The position numbers were made by a program, and so were the translations under genes. A stretch of 64,000 nucleotides of DNA from Candidatus Meridianibacter frigidus. Its GTDB lineage: Bacteria; Vulcanimicrobiota; Vulcanimicrobiia; Vulcanimicrobiales; Vulcanimicrobiaceae. The stretch spans positions 1-64,000 of the forward strand of contig QHBJ01000005.1 in the NCBI GenBank assembly GCA_003243975.1, read 5' to 3'. Shown one piece after another: positions 53,839 through 62,502 of the stretch; the first letter of the stretch is position 1; each line of letters opens with the position of its first letter. The notes beneath the pieces are model-generated. The model was not told the origin of the DNA, did not search any database, and was given only the letters and a program-made list of their open reading frames with translations.

Positions 53839-54630
53839 GTGCGCACCAGCATTGCCGCGCTTTTCGCGCTCGGCGTTCTGGTCGCAATGCCGCTTGCGTT
53901 GGCCTCCGACCTGGGCGACGTCGGAACGCTCGATCAAGCTGCGGTCAGCAACCTTCCGCGGTTTGTCGAAGCCAACCGGCAGGTCGTTGCCTTCAAGACC
54001 GGCTTGGACAAGCAATTCACCGCGCGCATGAAAGCCGCGCATTCGCAAGCGGACCAGCAGCGTATCATCACCGAATTTCGCGGACGCCTACAGGATCGCC
54101 AGCGTGCACTCCTAGGCCCGCTCTTCGGGCGCGCGCAAACCGCCATTGCCTCGGTGAGTTCGAGCAAGAATCTTTCGGTCATTGTGGACAAAAGCATCGT
54201 GATATTCGGAGGCCAGGATATAACCAAGGCCGTTATCGATCTAATGCAGAGTCCCGGCCCGATCGCAGCGCCCGTCAGCACGCCGCCGCCCTCGGAGATC
54301 GGTTTTGTGGACAACGACCAAATCGACGCCATCCCTAAACTCAAGACGGCCAACGACGACTTCCTGCGCTTCAACGAGCAGCAGAAGCGCATCGCGGCGC
54401 AAAAGATGAGTAAAGCCAAAACGGATGCCGAGCGCCAACAGGTTCTGCGCGATTATCAGAAGACGGTTTCGGATCGGCAAGATCAGCAGCTTAAACCGCT
54501 GGCCGATCAAACCAAGAGTGCCATCGCGGACATCGGAAAAAAGAAGAATTTGGTCCTGGTCATCGACAAAGGCCACTTGATCTATGGTGGCACGGACATC
54601 ACGCCGGATGTCCAAAATGCGTTCAAATAG
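53839..54630 (+). CDS. Tandem OmpH/Skp-like periplasmic chaperone
   Basis: Exported 263 aa protein with two Skp-like units. The signal peptide ends ALASDL. Unit 1 (about 20-135) ends IVDKSIVIFGGQDITKAV; unit 2 (about 150-263) repeats this as VIDKGHLIYGGTDITPDV, the family's D-I-T signature. Between each start and end is a charged coiled-coil hairpin (KAKTDAERQQVLRDYQKT). GTG at 53839 follows the bamA stop by 1 nt. It probably chaperones outer membrane proteins to BamA. Tandem duplication is unusual; Skp is normally one unit. Confidence 0.85.
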   Translation: MRTSIAALFALGVLVAMPLALASDLGDVGTLDQAAVSNLPRFVEANRQVVAFKTGLDKQFTARMKAAHSQADQQRIITEFRGRLQDRQRALLGPLFGRAQTAIASVSSSKNLSVIVDKSIVIFGGQDITKAVIDLMQSPGPIAAPVSTPPPSEIGFVDNDQIDAIPKLKTANDDFLRFNEQQKRIAAQKMSKAKTDAERQQVLRDYQKTVSDRQDQQLKPLADQTKSAIADIGKKKNLVLVIDKGHLIYGGTDITPDVQNAFK

Positions 54631-55942
54631 GCAAATACTCCGGCCCACCCGTCTGACGCGCATTCTCGCGGTTGCCGTTCTGGGCTGTGCGCTCGGTGCG
54701 TGCGTGCAGCGCGTGGATGTAAACGCCCCGAGCGTGCGCGGAATCGGTTACGTGCGCCTCGATGACGTCGTGAAGAAGCACCCGCTCTACAGCGAGCTCT
54801 CCCAGATTGAATCGAACATGGCCGCGCTCAGTTTGCAGTCGCTAGGCCCCGCGGTACCGAAGACCGGTGCCGAGATCTCGCGCGAAACCATTCAGCTTAA
54901 CCGCGAACTCGACGCAGCTCGCGACCGCGCAAATCATATCCTTCAGCAAAAACAGGTAGACTACGCGCAAAAAGAGCAGGCGGCGGTGCGTGCCGCCATC
55001 GTCGCCAGCGGCGAGAACCCGGGCGCAGCTCCGGGCCAAGAGATGCAGAATACGGCCGCTGCCCAAGTGGCGCAGATTTCTGCGTCGGCCAACCGTGACT
55101 TCGCGGCGTATCAGGAAACCTTGATGCTACAGGACCGAGCGGCCACCCAGAACGTGGCCGGCGCACTGGAACAACGCGCCGATCGCCAGTACCATCAGCG
55201 ATTGGATGCCCTCAACGCGCGTGAATCGCAGGCCTCGCTCGAAATGGTGAGCCGCGACTCGGCCCAGCGGTTGGCGCTACGCACCAAACTCAACAATCTT
55301 GCGCTCGACGATGCATTGCGTGCTCAAACCAAAGCCCAACTCGCCGCCCTCGACAGGAAAGAGGCCGACGCGGTAAACGCGATGCGCGCCGCTGACGCGG
55401 CGGAACTTGCGACATATCAACGACAGCTGCGCGCACAAACCAGCGCGGAGATCGCCGTGCAAACCAGCAAGATTCACGCACAAACGGCCGCCAAGCTCGC
55501 GCAGAGGCGCTCATCGGTAAGTTCGCAAGCCAGCGCGCAGATTGGTGGTCTCGCGCCTGCCGCCCCCGCCTCCGCGCACATGTCGGCGGCAACCCAGGCT
55601 AAGATCGCGCAGATCGACCGGGAGTACCGCACGCGGTTCAAAGCGGATGTCAGCAAAACCGTTGCGGACTTCAATCGAACCCGCACGGACCTGGATGCGC
55701 GCTTTTCGGAGCTGCGTGGCGTCGATACCGCTTCGCGCGGCAGCGTGGGCAAACAACTTGGCGCCCTACGCGATCAGCACGACAAACTTTACAATCAGAT
55801 CGTCGCTCAAGTTCAGCATGAGGTTCAAAATCTTGCCAATCAGCGGGGATTGAAGGTCGTGTTCATCAATATCGTGGCTCCTTCGGGCGGCGTAGATCTG
55901 ACAGAGGACGCCCAGAAAGACATCGAGAGTTTGCACGAGTGA
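54608..55942 (+). CDS. Coiled-coil OmpH-related lipoprotein
   Basis: About 444 aa. The signal ends LGALG-C-like: ALGAC lipobox. Nearly all the rest is long Ala/Gln/Arg-rich coiled coil (about 60-385). The ends match Skp: GYVRLDDVVKKHPLYSELSQ at the N-terminus and VVFINIVAPSGGVDLTEDAQKDIE at the C-terminus (both quoted in part: YVRLDDVVKKHP, GGVDLTED). ATG at 54608 or 54617 lies inside the previous gene end. It is likely an outsized holdase or spacer facing the outer membrane. The 54584 start is not preferred. Confidence 0.8.
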   Translation: MSKMRSNRQILRPTRLTRILAVAVLGCALGACVQRVDVNAPSVRGIGYVRLDDVVKKHPLYSELSQIESNMAALSLQSLGPAVPKTGAEISRETIQLNRELDAARDRANHILQQKQVDYAQKEQAAVRAAIVASGENPGAAPGQEMQNTAAAQVAQISASANRDFAAYQETLMLQDRAATQNVAGALEQRADRQYHQRLDALNARESQASLEMVSRDSAQRLALRTKLNNLALDDALRAQTKAQLAALDRKEADAVNAMRAADAAELATYQRQLRAQTSAEIAVQTSKIHAQTAAKLAQRRSSVSSQASAQIGGLAPAAPASAHMSAATQAKIAQIDREYRTRFKADVSKTVADFNRTRTDLDARFSELRGVDTASRGSVGKQLGALRDQHDKLYNQIVAQVQHEVQNLANQRGLKVVFINIVAPSGGVDLTEDAQKDIESLHE

Positions 55943-56352
55943 AAACCTCAACCGCCATTTCGATCGCGCTTATATTTCTTGGCCTGGCGGGGTGCAACGC
56001 TGGTAAGCCGCAGAGCCCCGTCGCCGTGGTAGATACCGAGCGAATCAAAGCCAACTGGCCGAAGTTTCAAAACTACAACAACCAGCTTAGTGTGGATATG
56101 ACCGCCATCAACTCGGCGCGCATGGACGATGCGCAGAAAGCGCGCGCGCGTGGCGCCCTCCAAAAAAAGTATGTCGGCATCCAAAGCGAGTTGGTAAATG
56201 AGGTACGCACCGCAACCACCCAAGCGGCGCGCGATGGCCACTTCGCTATGGCGGTAACGCGCGAGTTCGTCCCGTACGGCGGCGCAGATATTACCGCCGA
56301 GGTTGAAAAGAACCTCAAGATCACCGCAGCGTCGCCCTCCGCCAGCCCCTAA
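55939..56352 (+). CDS. OmpH/Skp-like lipoprotein, short
   Basis: A 137 aa lipoprotein (lipobox GLAGC) with one Skp-like unit: VAVVDTERIKANWPKF, a short coiled coil, and the C-terminal FVPYGGADITAEVEKN signature. GTG at 55939 overlaps the previous stop as GTGA. It is the third OmpH relative in a row between bamA and lpxD, where most diderms have one skp. Confidence 0.82.
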   Translation: MKTSTAISIALIFLGLAGCNAGKPQSPVAVVDTERIKANWPKFQNYNNQLSVDMTAINSARMDDAQKARARGALQKKYVGIQSELVNEVRTATTQAARDGHFAMAVTREFVPYGGADITAEVEKNLKITAASPSASP

Positions 56353-57387
56353 ATGGCGCTGACGCTTCAGGCCCTGGCCGAGCAGACCGGCGGCCGCGTT
56401 ATCGGTGATGCGGCCACGCGCATCGAACGCGTCAGCGCGACCGAGGATGCCGCCGCCGGATCGCTGACCTTCGCGACCGACGAGCGCTATCTTCAGGCGG
56501 CGCTCAAATCCCGAGCGTCGGGGGTACTGGCGGATGAAAAACTCGTTGTCGGCGAGCGCGAGTTCGCCATTCCGGTATTGTGTGTTCCGGACGCGCGCGT
56601 CGCCCTTGCGCGAGTGCTGCAAAACTTCGAGCGCGCGATTCCCCGCGGACCGTTCCGCCACGCAAGCGCCGTGGTGGAACCCAGCGCAGCGATTGGCGAA
56701 GACGTCTTTATCGGACCGCTGGTGTACGTTGGCGAGCGGGCCACGATCGGCGCGCGCACGACGCTGCAAACCGGCGCTTTCGTTGCCGCTGCCGCGCGCG
56801 TCGGCGAGGAGTGCGTCTTGCATCAGCATGCGCGCGTGCTCGAAGACTGCGTGCTCGGTGACCGCGTGGTGTTGCACCCCGGCGCGACCGTCGGGGGCGA
56901 AGGGTTCGGCTGGGCGATCTCCGAGGGCCTCTTGCAGAAGATTCCGCAAGTCGGCAACGCCGTGCTCGGCAACGACGTCGAGGTCGGCATTAATTCGTGC
57001 ATCGACCGCGCGCAAACCGGAAGCACCACGGTGGGTGATGGAACCAAGATCGACAACTTGGTGCAAATCGGGCACAACTGCCGCATCGGCAAGCACTGCG
57101 CATTCGCCGCCCAAGTAGGGATGGCTGGAACGACCATTATCGGCGATTATGTGCAAGTCGGGGGTCAAGCCGCATTCAAAGGGCATATCACTGTCGGTTC
57201 GCACGTCATCGTCGCGGGAGCGAGTCACGTTTGGGGAAACGTCGAGGACAATGCGTTTATCAGCGGGCGTCCCGCTCGCGCTCACAAGGAAGAGTTGCGG
57301 TGGCAGGTCATGCGTCGCAAGCTGCCAAAGCTCTTTGCCCGTGTGGACGCCCTCGAAGGCAAACGCTCCACCGACGCGGATGAATGA
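56353..57387 (+). CDS. lpxD: UDP-3-O-acylglucosamine N-acyltransferase LpxD
   Basis: Third step of lipid A synthesis: transfers an acyl chain from ACP to the 2-amino group. The N-terminal uridine-binding domain (about 1-100) precedes a left-handed beta-helix of hexapeptide repeats. The catalytic His is in IGHNCRIGKHCAFAAQVGMA (quoted in part: GHNCRIGKH), with VGGEGFGW nearby. A C-terminal helix (about 320-344) trimerises. Its ATG immediately follows the upstream stop, and it overlaps lpxC by 4 nt. Confidence 0.95.
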   Translation: MALTLQALAEQTGGRVIGDAATRIERVSATEDAAAGSLTFATDERYLQAALKSRASGVLADEKLVVGEREFAIPVLCVPDARVALARVLQNFERAIPRGPFRHASAVVEPSAAIGEDVFIGPLVYVGERATIGARTTLQTGAFVAAAARVGEECVLHQHARVLEDCVLGDRVVLHPGATVGGEGFGWAISEGLLQKIPQVGNAVLGNDVEVGINSCIDRAQTGSTTVGDGTKIDNLVQIGHNCRIGKHCAFAAQVGMAGTTIIGDYVQVGGQAAFKGHITVGSHVIVAGASHVWGNVEDNAFISGRPARAHKEELRWQVMRRKLPKLFARVDALEGKRSTDADE

Positions 57388-58232
57388 GCGCTAACTATCA
57401 AAGCACGCTGGCCGCCCCGGCAAGCTTTGAAGGCCTTGGAATTCACACGGGATTGCAATCCCGAGCCGACGTCCTCCCCGCCGATCCGGGTTCCGGAATT
57501 CGATTCGTGTTGGCCGATGGCGCGGTCGTACCCGCTACCGCCGAATACGTCGTAGAGACCGCGCGCGCAACGGTGCTGGGGAAGGATGGTTCGACGGTCT
57601 CTACCGTCGAGCACTTGCTGGCTGCGCTTTTCGGAATGGGAATCGATAATGCCGCGATCCACGTCAGCGGCCCCGAGGTGCCCGTCGTCGACGGGAGCGC
57701 GCGAGCCTTTGCAAACGCATTCGCTGAGATTGGCACGGTTCGGCAACACGCTGCCCGCGCGCGCTACGTGCCGGTGAGCCCGAAGTTCTTCCGCGACGGG
57801 GGGCGCACGGTGATCGTGCTGCCCGCGTCCAGTTTTCGCGTCAAGTTTTTGGCCGAGTTCGCGCCGCCCATCGGAACGCAGTATTTGGACGCTGAGGTTA
57901 CGCCGGAGTTCTTCGCTCGCGAGATCGCCGGCGCGCGCACCTTCGGCTACCTGGCCGAAGTGGAGGCCTTGCTCAAGCGCGGGCTGGCGCAAGGCGGCAC
58001 GATGGAGAACGCAATCGTCTTTGCACCCGATGGGCCGCTGCAGCCGCTACGCTGGCCGGATGAGGTGGTGCGTCACAAAGTGCTCGATTTGATTGGTGAC
58101 TTTGCCCTCCTGGGCGCCTACCCGCAATGCGAAGTGATCGCCATCAAGAGCGGCCACCGCTTACACTGCCTCGCGACGGTCGAGCTACGCAAGGATTTTG
58201 CCGGTTCGCTCCCCTCCGCGAACGCGCGATAG
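57384..58232 (+). CDS. lpxC: UDP-3-O-acyl-N-acetylglucosamine deacetylase LpxC
   Basis: Zinc deacetylase, the committed step of lipid A synthesis. Zinc ligands: His in STVEHLLAALFGMGIDN, and His/Asp in RHKVLDLIGDFALLG. Other landmarks are GIHTG, EVPVVDGSARAF and the C-terminal KSGHRLH. Length 282 aa is slightly shorter than the usual 300. No FabZ fusion, unlike Bacteroidetes. It overlaps lpxD as ATGA. Confidence 0.95.
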   Translation: MSANYQSTLAAPASFEGLGIHTGLQSRADVLPADPGSGIRFVLADGAVVPATAEYVVETARATVLGKDGSTVSTVEHLLAALFGMGIDNAAIHVSGPEVPVVDGSARAFANAFAEIGTVRQHAARARYVPVSPKFFRDGGRTVIVLPASSFRVKFLAEFAPPIGTQYLDAEVTPEFFAREIAGARTFGYLAEVEALLKRGLAQGGTMENAIVFAPDGPLQPLRWPDEVVRHKVLDLIGDFALLGAYPQCEVIAIKSGHRLHCLATVELRKDFAGSLPSANAR

Positions 58233-58247
58233 ATAGTAGCCGGGCCC

Positions 58248-58721
58248 ATGGCTCAACTCGACATACGGCAGATCATGGAGATCTTACCGCACCGTTATCC
58301 GATTCTGCTGATTGATCGCATCATTGAGCTCGAGCCGGGAAAGCGAGCAGTCGGCTACAAGAACATCACCAACAACGAGCCGGTTTTTAACGGGCACTTT
58401 CCGGGCAACCCACTCTTTCCGGGCGTTTATATGATCGAAGCACTCGCACAATTGGGCGGTGCCACGGTGCTCGAACCCGGAGAAATCTCGCGCAAGACGC
58501 CGTACCTCGCGGCGCTCGACAAGGTAAAGTTTCGCCGTCCGGTCATTCCCGGAGACTGCCTGATGATGGAAACCAAAGTGCTCAAGGTTCGCAAGAACAT
58601 CGGCTGGATCTCGGCGGTTGCGAAAGTGGACGGCCAACTGGTCTGTTCGGGAGAGTTGATGTTCAGCATCGCCAGCGACCCGCGTCTCTTCGGGTACGAC
58701 GCGGCCGTCCTGCATGCCTAA
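58248..58721 (+). CDS. fabZ: 3-hydroxyacyl-ACP dehydratase FabZ
   Basis: Hot-dog-fold dehydratase competing with LpxA for hydroxyacyl-ACP. Catalytic His and Glu are in FNGHFPGNPLFPGVYMIEAL (His then Glu 14 residues on). ILPHRYPILLIDRI and KFRRPVIPGD are also family blocks. Length 157 aa. It lies between lpxC and lpxA, the conserved order; lpxA is in the same reading frame 7 codons after its stop. Confidence 0.96.
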   Translation: MAQLDIRQIMEILPHRYPILLIDRIIELEPGKRAVGYKNITNNEPVFNGHFPGNPLFPGVYMIEALAQLGGATVLEPGEISRKTPYLAALDKVKFRRPVIPGDCLMMETKVLKVRKNIGWISAVAKVDGQLVCSGELMFSIASDPRLFGYDAAVLHA

Positions 58722-58742
58722 GAGTTCCCCGAGGGCGCACTA

Positions 58743-59510
58743 ATTATACATCCGAGTGCGATTGTGCATCCGAATGCGCAGATTGAACGCGGGGTCGAGG
58801 TCGGCCCATTTTGTTTGGTGGGCGAGCACGTGAAGATCGGCCGCGGAACGGTACTGCAAGGACACGTCGTGGTCAACGGTTGGACCGAGATTGGTGAGGA
58901 TTGTCAGATTTTTCCTTTTGCCACCATCGGTAGCGCGTCGCAAGACCGAAAGTACCGAGGGGAACGCGCGTACGCCCGGATTGGAAGCCGCACCACGCTG
59001 CGCGAGTACGTGAGCGTGCAGCGCGGAACCGGGGAAGAGTCGGTTACCTCAATCGGCGATGACTGCCTGCTCTTAGCCTACGTACACGTCGCGCACAATT
59101 GCACCGTCGGAAGAGGCGTTACCATGAGCAACCTCGCACAGCTTGCCGGCCATGTGGAGATCGGTGACTATGCGGGCATTGGCGGTATGGTGGGCATGCA
59201 CCAATTCGTGCGCGTTGGCAAGTATGGTTTCGTGGGGGGATACACGAAGCTCTCGCGCGATCTTCCCCCTTTCTTTCTGTGCGATGGGAATCCGCCGAAG
59301 CCATACGGTCTTAACAGTGCCGGGCTAAAGCGCGCCGGTTTCTTGCCGGAGGGCATTGCGGAGCTCAAGCGATTTTACCGGCTCATCTACGGATCGAAGC
59401 AGAGTTTCTCACAAGCGCTGGCGGAGATGGAACAAACGGTAACGACGGATGCCGGGCGTGAGTTGATTGCGTTCTTGCAGACACCCTCGGACCGCGGAAT
59501 TCTTAAGTAG
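58743..59510 (+). CDS. lpxA: UDP-GlcNAc O-acyltransferase LpxA, apparent AUU start
   Basis: First step of lipid A synthesis. Left-handed beta-helix repeats (VHPNAQIERGVEVGPF; VLQGHVVVNGWTEIG) include the catalytic His in AYVHVAHNCTVG and the helical C-terminus (AELKRFYRLIYGSK). The conserved opening (Met)-Ile-His-Pro-Ser-Ala-Ile-Val-His-Pro aligns to E. coli Met-Ile-Asp-Lys-Ser-Ala-Phe-Val-His-Pro only if initiation is at ATT 58743. GAGGG lies 7 nt before that ATT. No ATG, GTG or TTG occurs between the fabZ stop and GTG 58764, which would remove the first 7 residues. Length 255 aa from ATT. Confidence 0.93.
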   Translation: MIHPSAIVHPNAQIERGVEVGPFCLVGEHVKIGRGTVLQGHVVVNGWTEIGEDCQIFPFATIGSASQDRKYRGERAYARIGSRTTLREYVSVQRGTGEESVTSIGDDCLLLAYVHVAHNCTVGRGVTMSNLAQLAGHVEIGDYAGIGGMVGMHQFVRVGKYGFVGGYTKLSRDLPPFFLCDGNPPKPYGLNSAGLKRAGFLPEGIAELKRFYRLIYGSKQSFSQALAEMEQTVTTDAGRELIAFLQTPSDRGILK

Positions 59511-59519
59511 CCGGCGCGC

Positions 59520-60632
59520 GTGCGCTATTTTTTCGCTACCGGCGAGCTCTCCGGGGAAACCAGCGCCGTCCTGTTGTCCGGCGCCATTCGTCAACTGGAC
59601 GAGCGTGCAGTTTTCGAAGGCTTGGGCTCGGAGCGCATGCGATCGGCGGGATTCAACGTTTGGCGCGACACGCGTGGCTGGGGAAGCATGGGCGTCGTAA
59701 GCGCGCTCGCCAAAGTGCCGGGACTGTATGCAATAATGCTGCAGGTCGCGCTCCGTCTGCGGCAGCGGCCGCCCGACTTGGTCGTATTAGTGGATTTTGG
59801 AGCGTTCAATCTACGCCTGGCTCGCACGCTGCGAGCGTTCGGATATCGCGAACCCATTCTGTACTTCTTTCCGCCCGGTGCATGGCTGGATAATCCCAAA
59901 CAGGCGCGCCTTGTCGCAAACAGCACCGTACCGCTCACGCCGTTCAAACATCAAAGAGATTTTTACCGTTCCCTCGGGCTGCCCGTGCACTGGTTCGGCC
60001 ATCCCTTAACGGCTGCATACGGCATGCGCGCCGCGCGCGCCGCGCCTCCGGCAGGCGCTGGCCGAATCGCCGTTTTGCCTGGCAGCCGCGCCGGCGAGTT
60101 GCGCTACCATCTACCGGCGCTGCTCGCTGCCTTTGAAATCCTATTGCAATCGCGCCCCAACGCGGGCGCCATCTTTGGCGCCGCCGACTCCGCCGCCGCG
60201 AACGCAATCAGGAGGGAAATCCATGCACGACAGGTGGCCAATGTGGAGGTGGTTGCCGGCGGACATGCTGCGTTGCTCGGCGCGGATGCCGCTTGGATTG
60301 CGTCGGGCACGGCGGTGCTGGAGGCGGCGCTCATGGGCGTTGCGACAGTTGCTCTTTACATCTTGTCCGCGCCGCAAGCGCGCATCGCTCGGCGCATCTA
60401 TCGCGGCGCGTACATAACTTTGCCTAACATCATTTTGAATGCCGAGGTCATTCCCGAGTACATGCAAGAGGCTGCGACCCCGCAGCGCTTGGCGGCCGCC
60501 ATGAACTCCGTCTTGGCAGATCCGCATTCGCAATACGTTGCTTTCTGCGAACTGCGCGAGCGGTTGGGACCGCCTGATGCCCTCGCGCACTGCGCGCGTT
60601 TCGCCGTCGGTCTTGCGGGCACGTCGTGCTGA
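59520..60632 (+). CDS. lpxB: Lipid-A-disaccharide synthase LpxB
   Basis: GT19 glycosyltransferase joining UDP-2,3-diacylglucosamine and lipid X. Family blocks are ATGELSGE near the start, PDLVVLVDFGAFNLRLA, YFFPPGAWL, IAVLPGSRAGELRYHLP and ASGTAVLEAALMGV. GTG at 59520 gives 370 aa, the usual length. It follows lpxA by 9 nt and overlaps the metallophosphoesterase by 7 nt. Confidence 0.92.
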   Translation: MRYFFATGELSGETSAVLLSGAIRQLDERAVFEGLGSERMRSAGFNVWRDTRGWGSMGVVSALAKVPGLYAIMLQVALRLRQRPPDLVVLVDFGAFNLRLARTLRAFGYREPILYFFPPGAWLDNPKQARLVANSTVPLTPFKHQRDFYRSLGLPVHWFGHPLTAAYGMRAARAAPPAGAGRIAVLPGSRAGELRYHLPALLAAFEILLQSRPNAGAIFGAADSAAANAIRREIHARQVANVEVVAGGHAALLGADAAWIASGTAVLEAALMGVATVALYILSAPQARIARRIYRGAYITLPNIILNAEVIPEYMQEAATPQRLAAAMNSVLADPHSQYVAFCELRERLGPPDALAHCARFAVGLAGTSC

Positions 60633-61348
60633 TTTACCATACGTCCGACTTGCACGACCACCGCGGAATTGCACAGCCGTTGCAAGCATTGCGCGCAGCC
60701 GCCCCGGGCCTGCTCCTCGACTGCGGGGATGCCTTGCGCGGCAGCCAAACCGTGTACCATCGTTCGGAGCCGATCATCGCGGAAATGGACGCGGCCAAAT
60801 ACGATGCGCAAGCCGCCGGCAACCGCGAATTTCACTACCTTTTCGGCGCGATGGCCGCCCGCGCGCGGCAGATGCACCATCCGCTCATCTGTACGAACGT
60901 GGTGGATATCAAAGCGCGGCCCTTACCCTTCATCGATCATCTGCGATTGGATTACGATGGTGTGCGGTTGTACCTGACGGGGCTGCTGATCATGCAGTAT
61001 CCAGTGGGCAGCCCGTGGGAACGTCTCTTCGGGTGGCGGTTCCTGGATCCGGATCGAGTAATCGAGAAACACGCCGCGCGCGTTCTCGACGGCGAACTCT
61101 TTGTCGTGCTCTCGCATTTAGGGTTGTCGCTCGACCGAAAACTGGCAGAGCACGTGCCGCGCATCGATCTCTTGCTGGGCGGCCACAGCCACGACACGCT
61201 GCACGAGCCGCAGTTCGTCAACGGTGTGCCGATCGTTCATGCGGGACCGTACGGGCGCTACGTTTCGCGCAGCGATCTCCGTCGTGACTCGGCTGCAAAG
61301 CGCCCGCGTTTGCACGCGTTTGCGTTGCTTCCGCTGTTGCCGACGTGA
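60626..61348 (+). CDS. Calcineurin-like metallophosphoesterase, 5'-nucleotidase type
   Basis: A 240 aa two-metal phosphoesterase. Metal and catalytic motifs are DLHDHRG, DCGDALRGS, AGNREFHY, VLSHLGLS and GGHSHDT, the set of the UshA/5'-nucleotidase branch. There is no signal peptide, so it is probably cytosolic, unlike most 5'-nucleotidases. It sits in overlap between two LpxB-type genes. The pathway step UDP-2,3-diacylglucosamine hydrolysis, done elsewhere by LpxH, LpxI or LpxG, has no other candidate in the window; LpxH and LpxG are of the same superfamily. That assignment is an inference only. Confidence 0.8.
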   Translation: MLIYHTSDLHDHRGIAQPLQALRAAAPGLLLDCGDALRGSQTVYHRSEPIIAEMDAAKYDAQAAGNREFHYLFGAMAARARQMHHPLICTNVVDIKARPLPFIDHLRLDYDGVRLYLTGLLIMQYPVGSPWERLFGWRFLDPDRVIEKHAARVLDGELFVVLSHLGLSLDRKLAEHVPRIDLLLGGHSHDTLHEPQFVNGVPIVHAGPYGRYVSRSDLRRDSAAKRPRLHAFALLPLLPT

Positions 61349-62502
61349 GCAAGCGAGTGCTCTTCGTTACGAACGGCCACGGCGAGGTCGCGATCGGCGC
61401 GCACTTGGCGGCGCAGCTCGGGTTAACGTGCGACGTCCAGTGCGACCACCTGGCGCTCGTCGGGGACTTTGCGCACGGCTCGGCAATGTCCGATGTCGGA
61501 CCGCGCCGGGTCATGCCCAGCGGCGGACTGCTTGCAATGGGCAACCTTCGCAACTGGTGGGCCGACCTGCGTGGCGGCCTGCTCGGCCACCTCTTGGAAC
61601 AACTCCGCTTTGCGCGGCGTGTACACGGGCAATACGATGCGGCCATCGCAGTCGGAGACGTTACCGTGCTGCTGCTGGCGCGCATGACGCGAAGCCGGCG
61701 ATTGGTTTTCGTCGGTACGGCGAAAAGCGTTTTCGTCGCGCCCTACGGGATGTTCGAAGAGCGCGTGCTCGCCGGCGCCGATCTCGTTTTCGTGCGCGAT
61801 GAACCGACGGCCGCGCGTTTGCGCGGACACCGCGTACCGGCGCGGGCTCCCGGTAACATCATCGCCGATCTCTTTGGGCTAGAAGAACTGCCGCGCGTCG
61901 CTACGCCCTTTGCCACGACCGTCGCGATCTTTCCCGGAAGCCGCGCGGACGCGTACGGGCAAGCGCGGTTTCTCTGTGCGGTGGTCAGGTCGGTGGCGGC
62001 GCTACGCCCGGGCTTTGGCGCTTGGCTCTCGATCGCTCCGGGACTTCGAGCCGAACGGTTCGCAGAGGTCTTTGCGGCTGACGGATGGGAAGTCCATCCG
62101 GTGAACGACCCTCAATCGCCGTTTGCGTTGCATAGCGGCAAGGTCGAAGTCCTCCGCGCGTGGACGGGCGAGCCGGGCTCCCTCTTGCATTCCGCAGCGG
62201 TCGTCCTAGGCCAAGCCGGAACGGCAAACGAAGCGGCGGCCGCCGCGGGCATTCCGATTCTGGCATTCGAGCATTCTGGGAACCGCGCTCATCCTTGGTA
62301 CCGCAAGCGCCAGCGCGGATTGCTCGGAGACGCGATGATGGTGGTGCGCGGCGAAAGGGAAGAGGCAGCAGCTGCTCTGCTGCAGCTGCTCGACGACCCG
62401 CACCGGCGCGCACGCATGGGCGATGCCGGGCGCGAGCGCATGGGCGCGCGGGGCGGCACGCGGCGCGTCGCGCAGGGAATCGCCGAGCTCATCGGGTGCT
62501 AA
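61345..62502 (+). CDS. LpxB-related glycosyltransferase-like protein
   Basis: A 385 aa GT-B protein like the lipid-A-disaccharide synthase-related family known from cyanobacteria. TNGHGEVAIGAHLA is the N-terminal nucleotide-side loop, AIAVGDVTVLLLA and FVGTAKSVFVAPYG are central, IFPGSRADAYG starts the C-terminal domain, and GQAGTANEAAAAAGIPIL is the donor-binding end. It differs from true LpxB in the SGE loop. GTG at 61345 overlaps the phosphoesterase as GTGA. It may attach a sugar to lipid A or another lipid. Confidence 0.78.
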   Translation: MSKRVLFVTNGHGEVAIGAHLAAQLGLTCDVQCDHLALVGDFAHGSAMSDVGPRRVMPSGGLLAMGNLRNWWADLRGGLLGHLLEQLRFARRVHGQYDAAIAVGDVTVLLLARMTRSRRLVFVGTAKSVFVAPYGMFEERVLAGADLVFVRDEPTAARLRGHRVPARAPGNIIADLFGLEELPRVATPFATTVAIFPGSRADAYGQARFLCAVVRSVAALRPGFGAWLSIAPGLRAERFAEVFAADGWEVHPVNDPQSPFALHSGKVEVLRAWTGEPGSLLHSAAVVLGQAGTANEAAAAAGIPILAFEHSGNRAHPWYRKRQRGLLGDAMMVVRGEREEAAAALLQLLDDPHRRARMGDAGRERMGARGGTRRVAQGIAELIGC

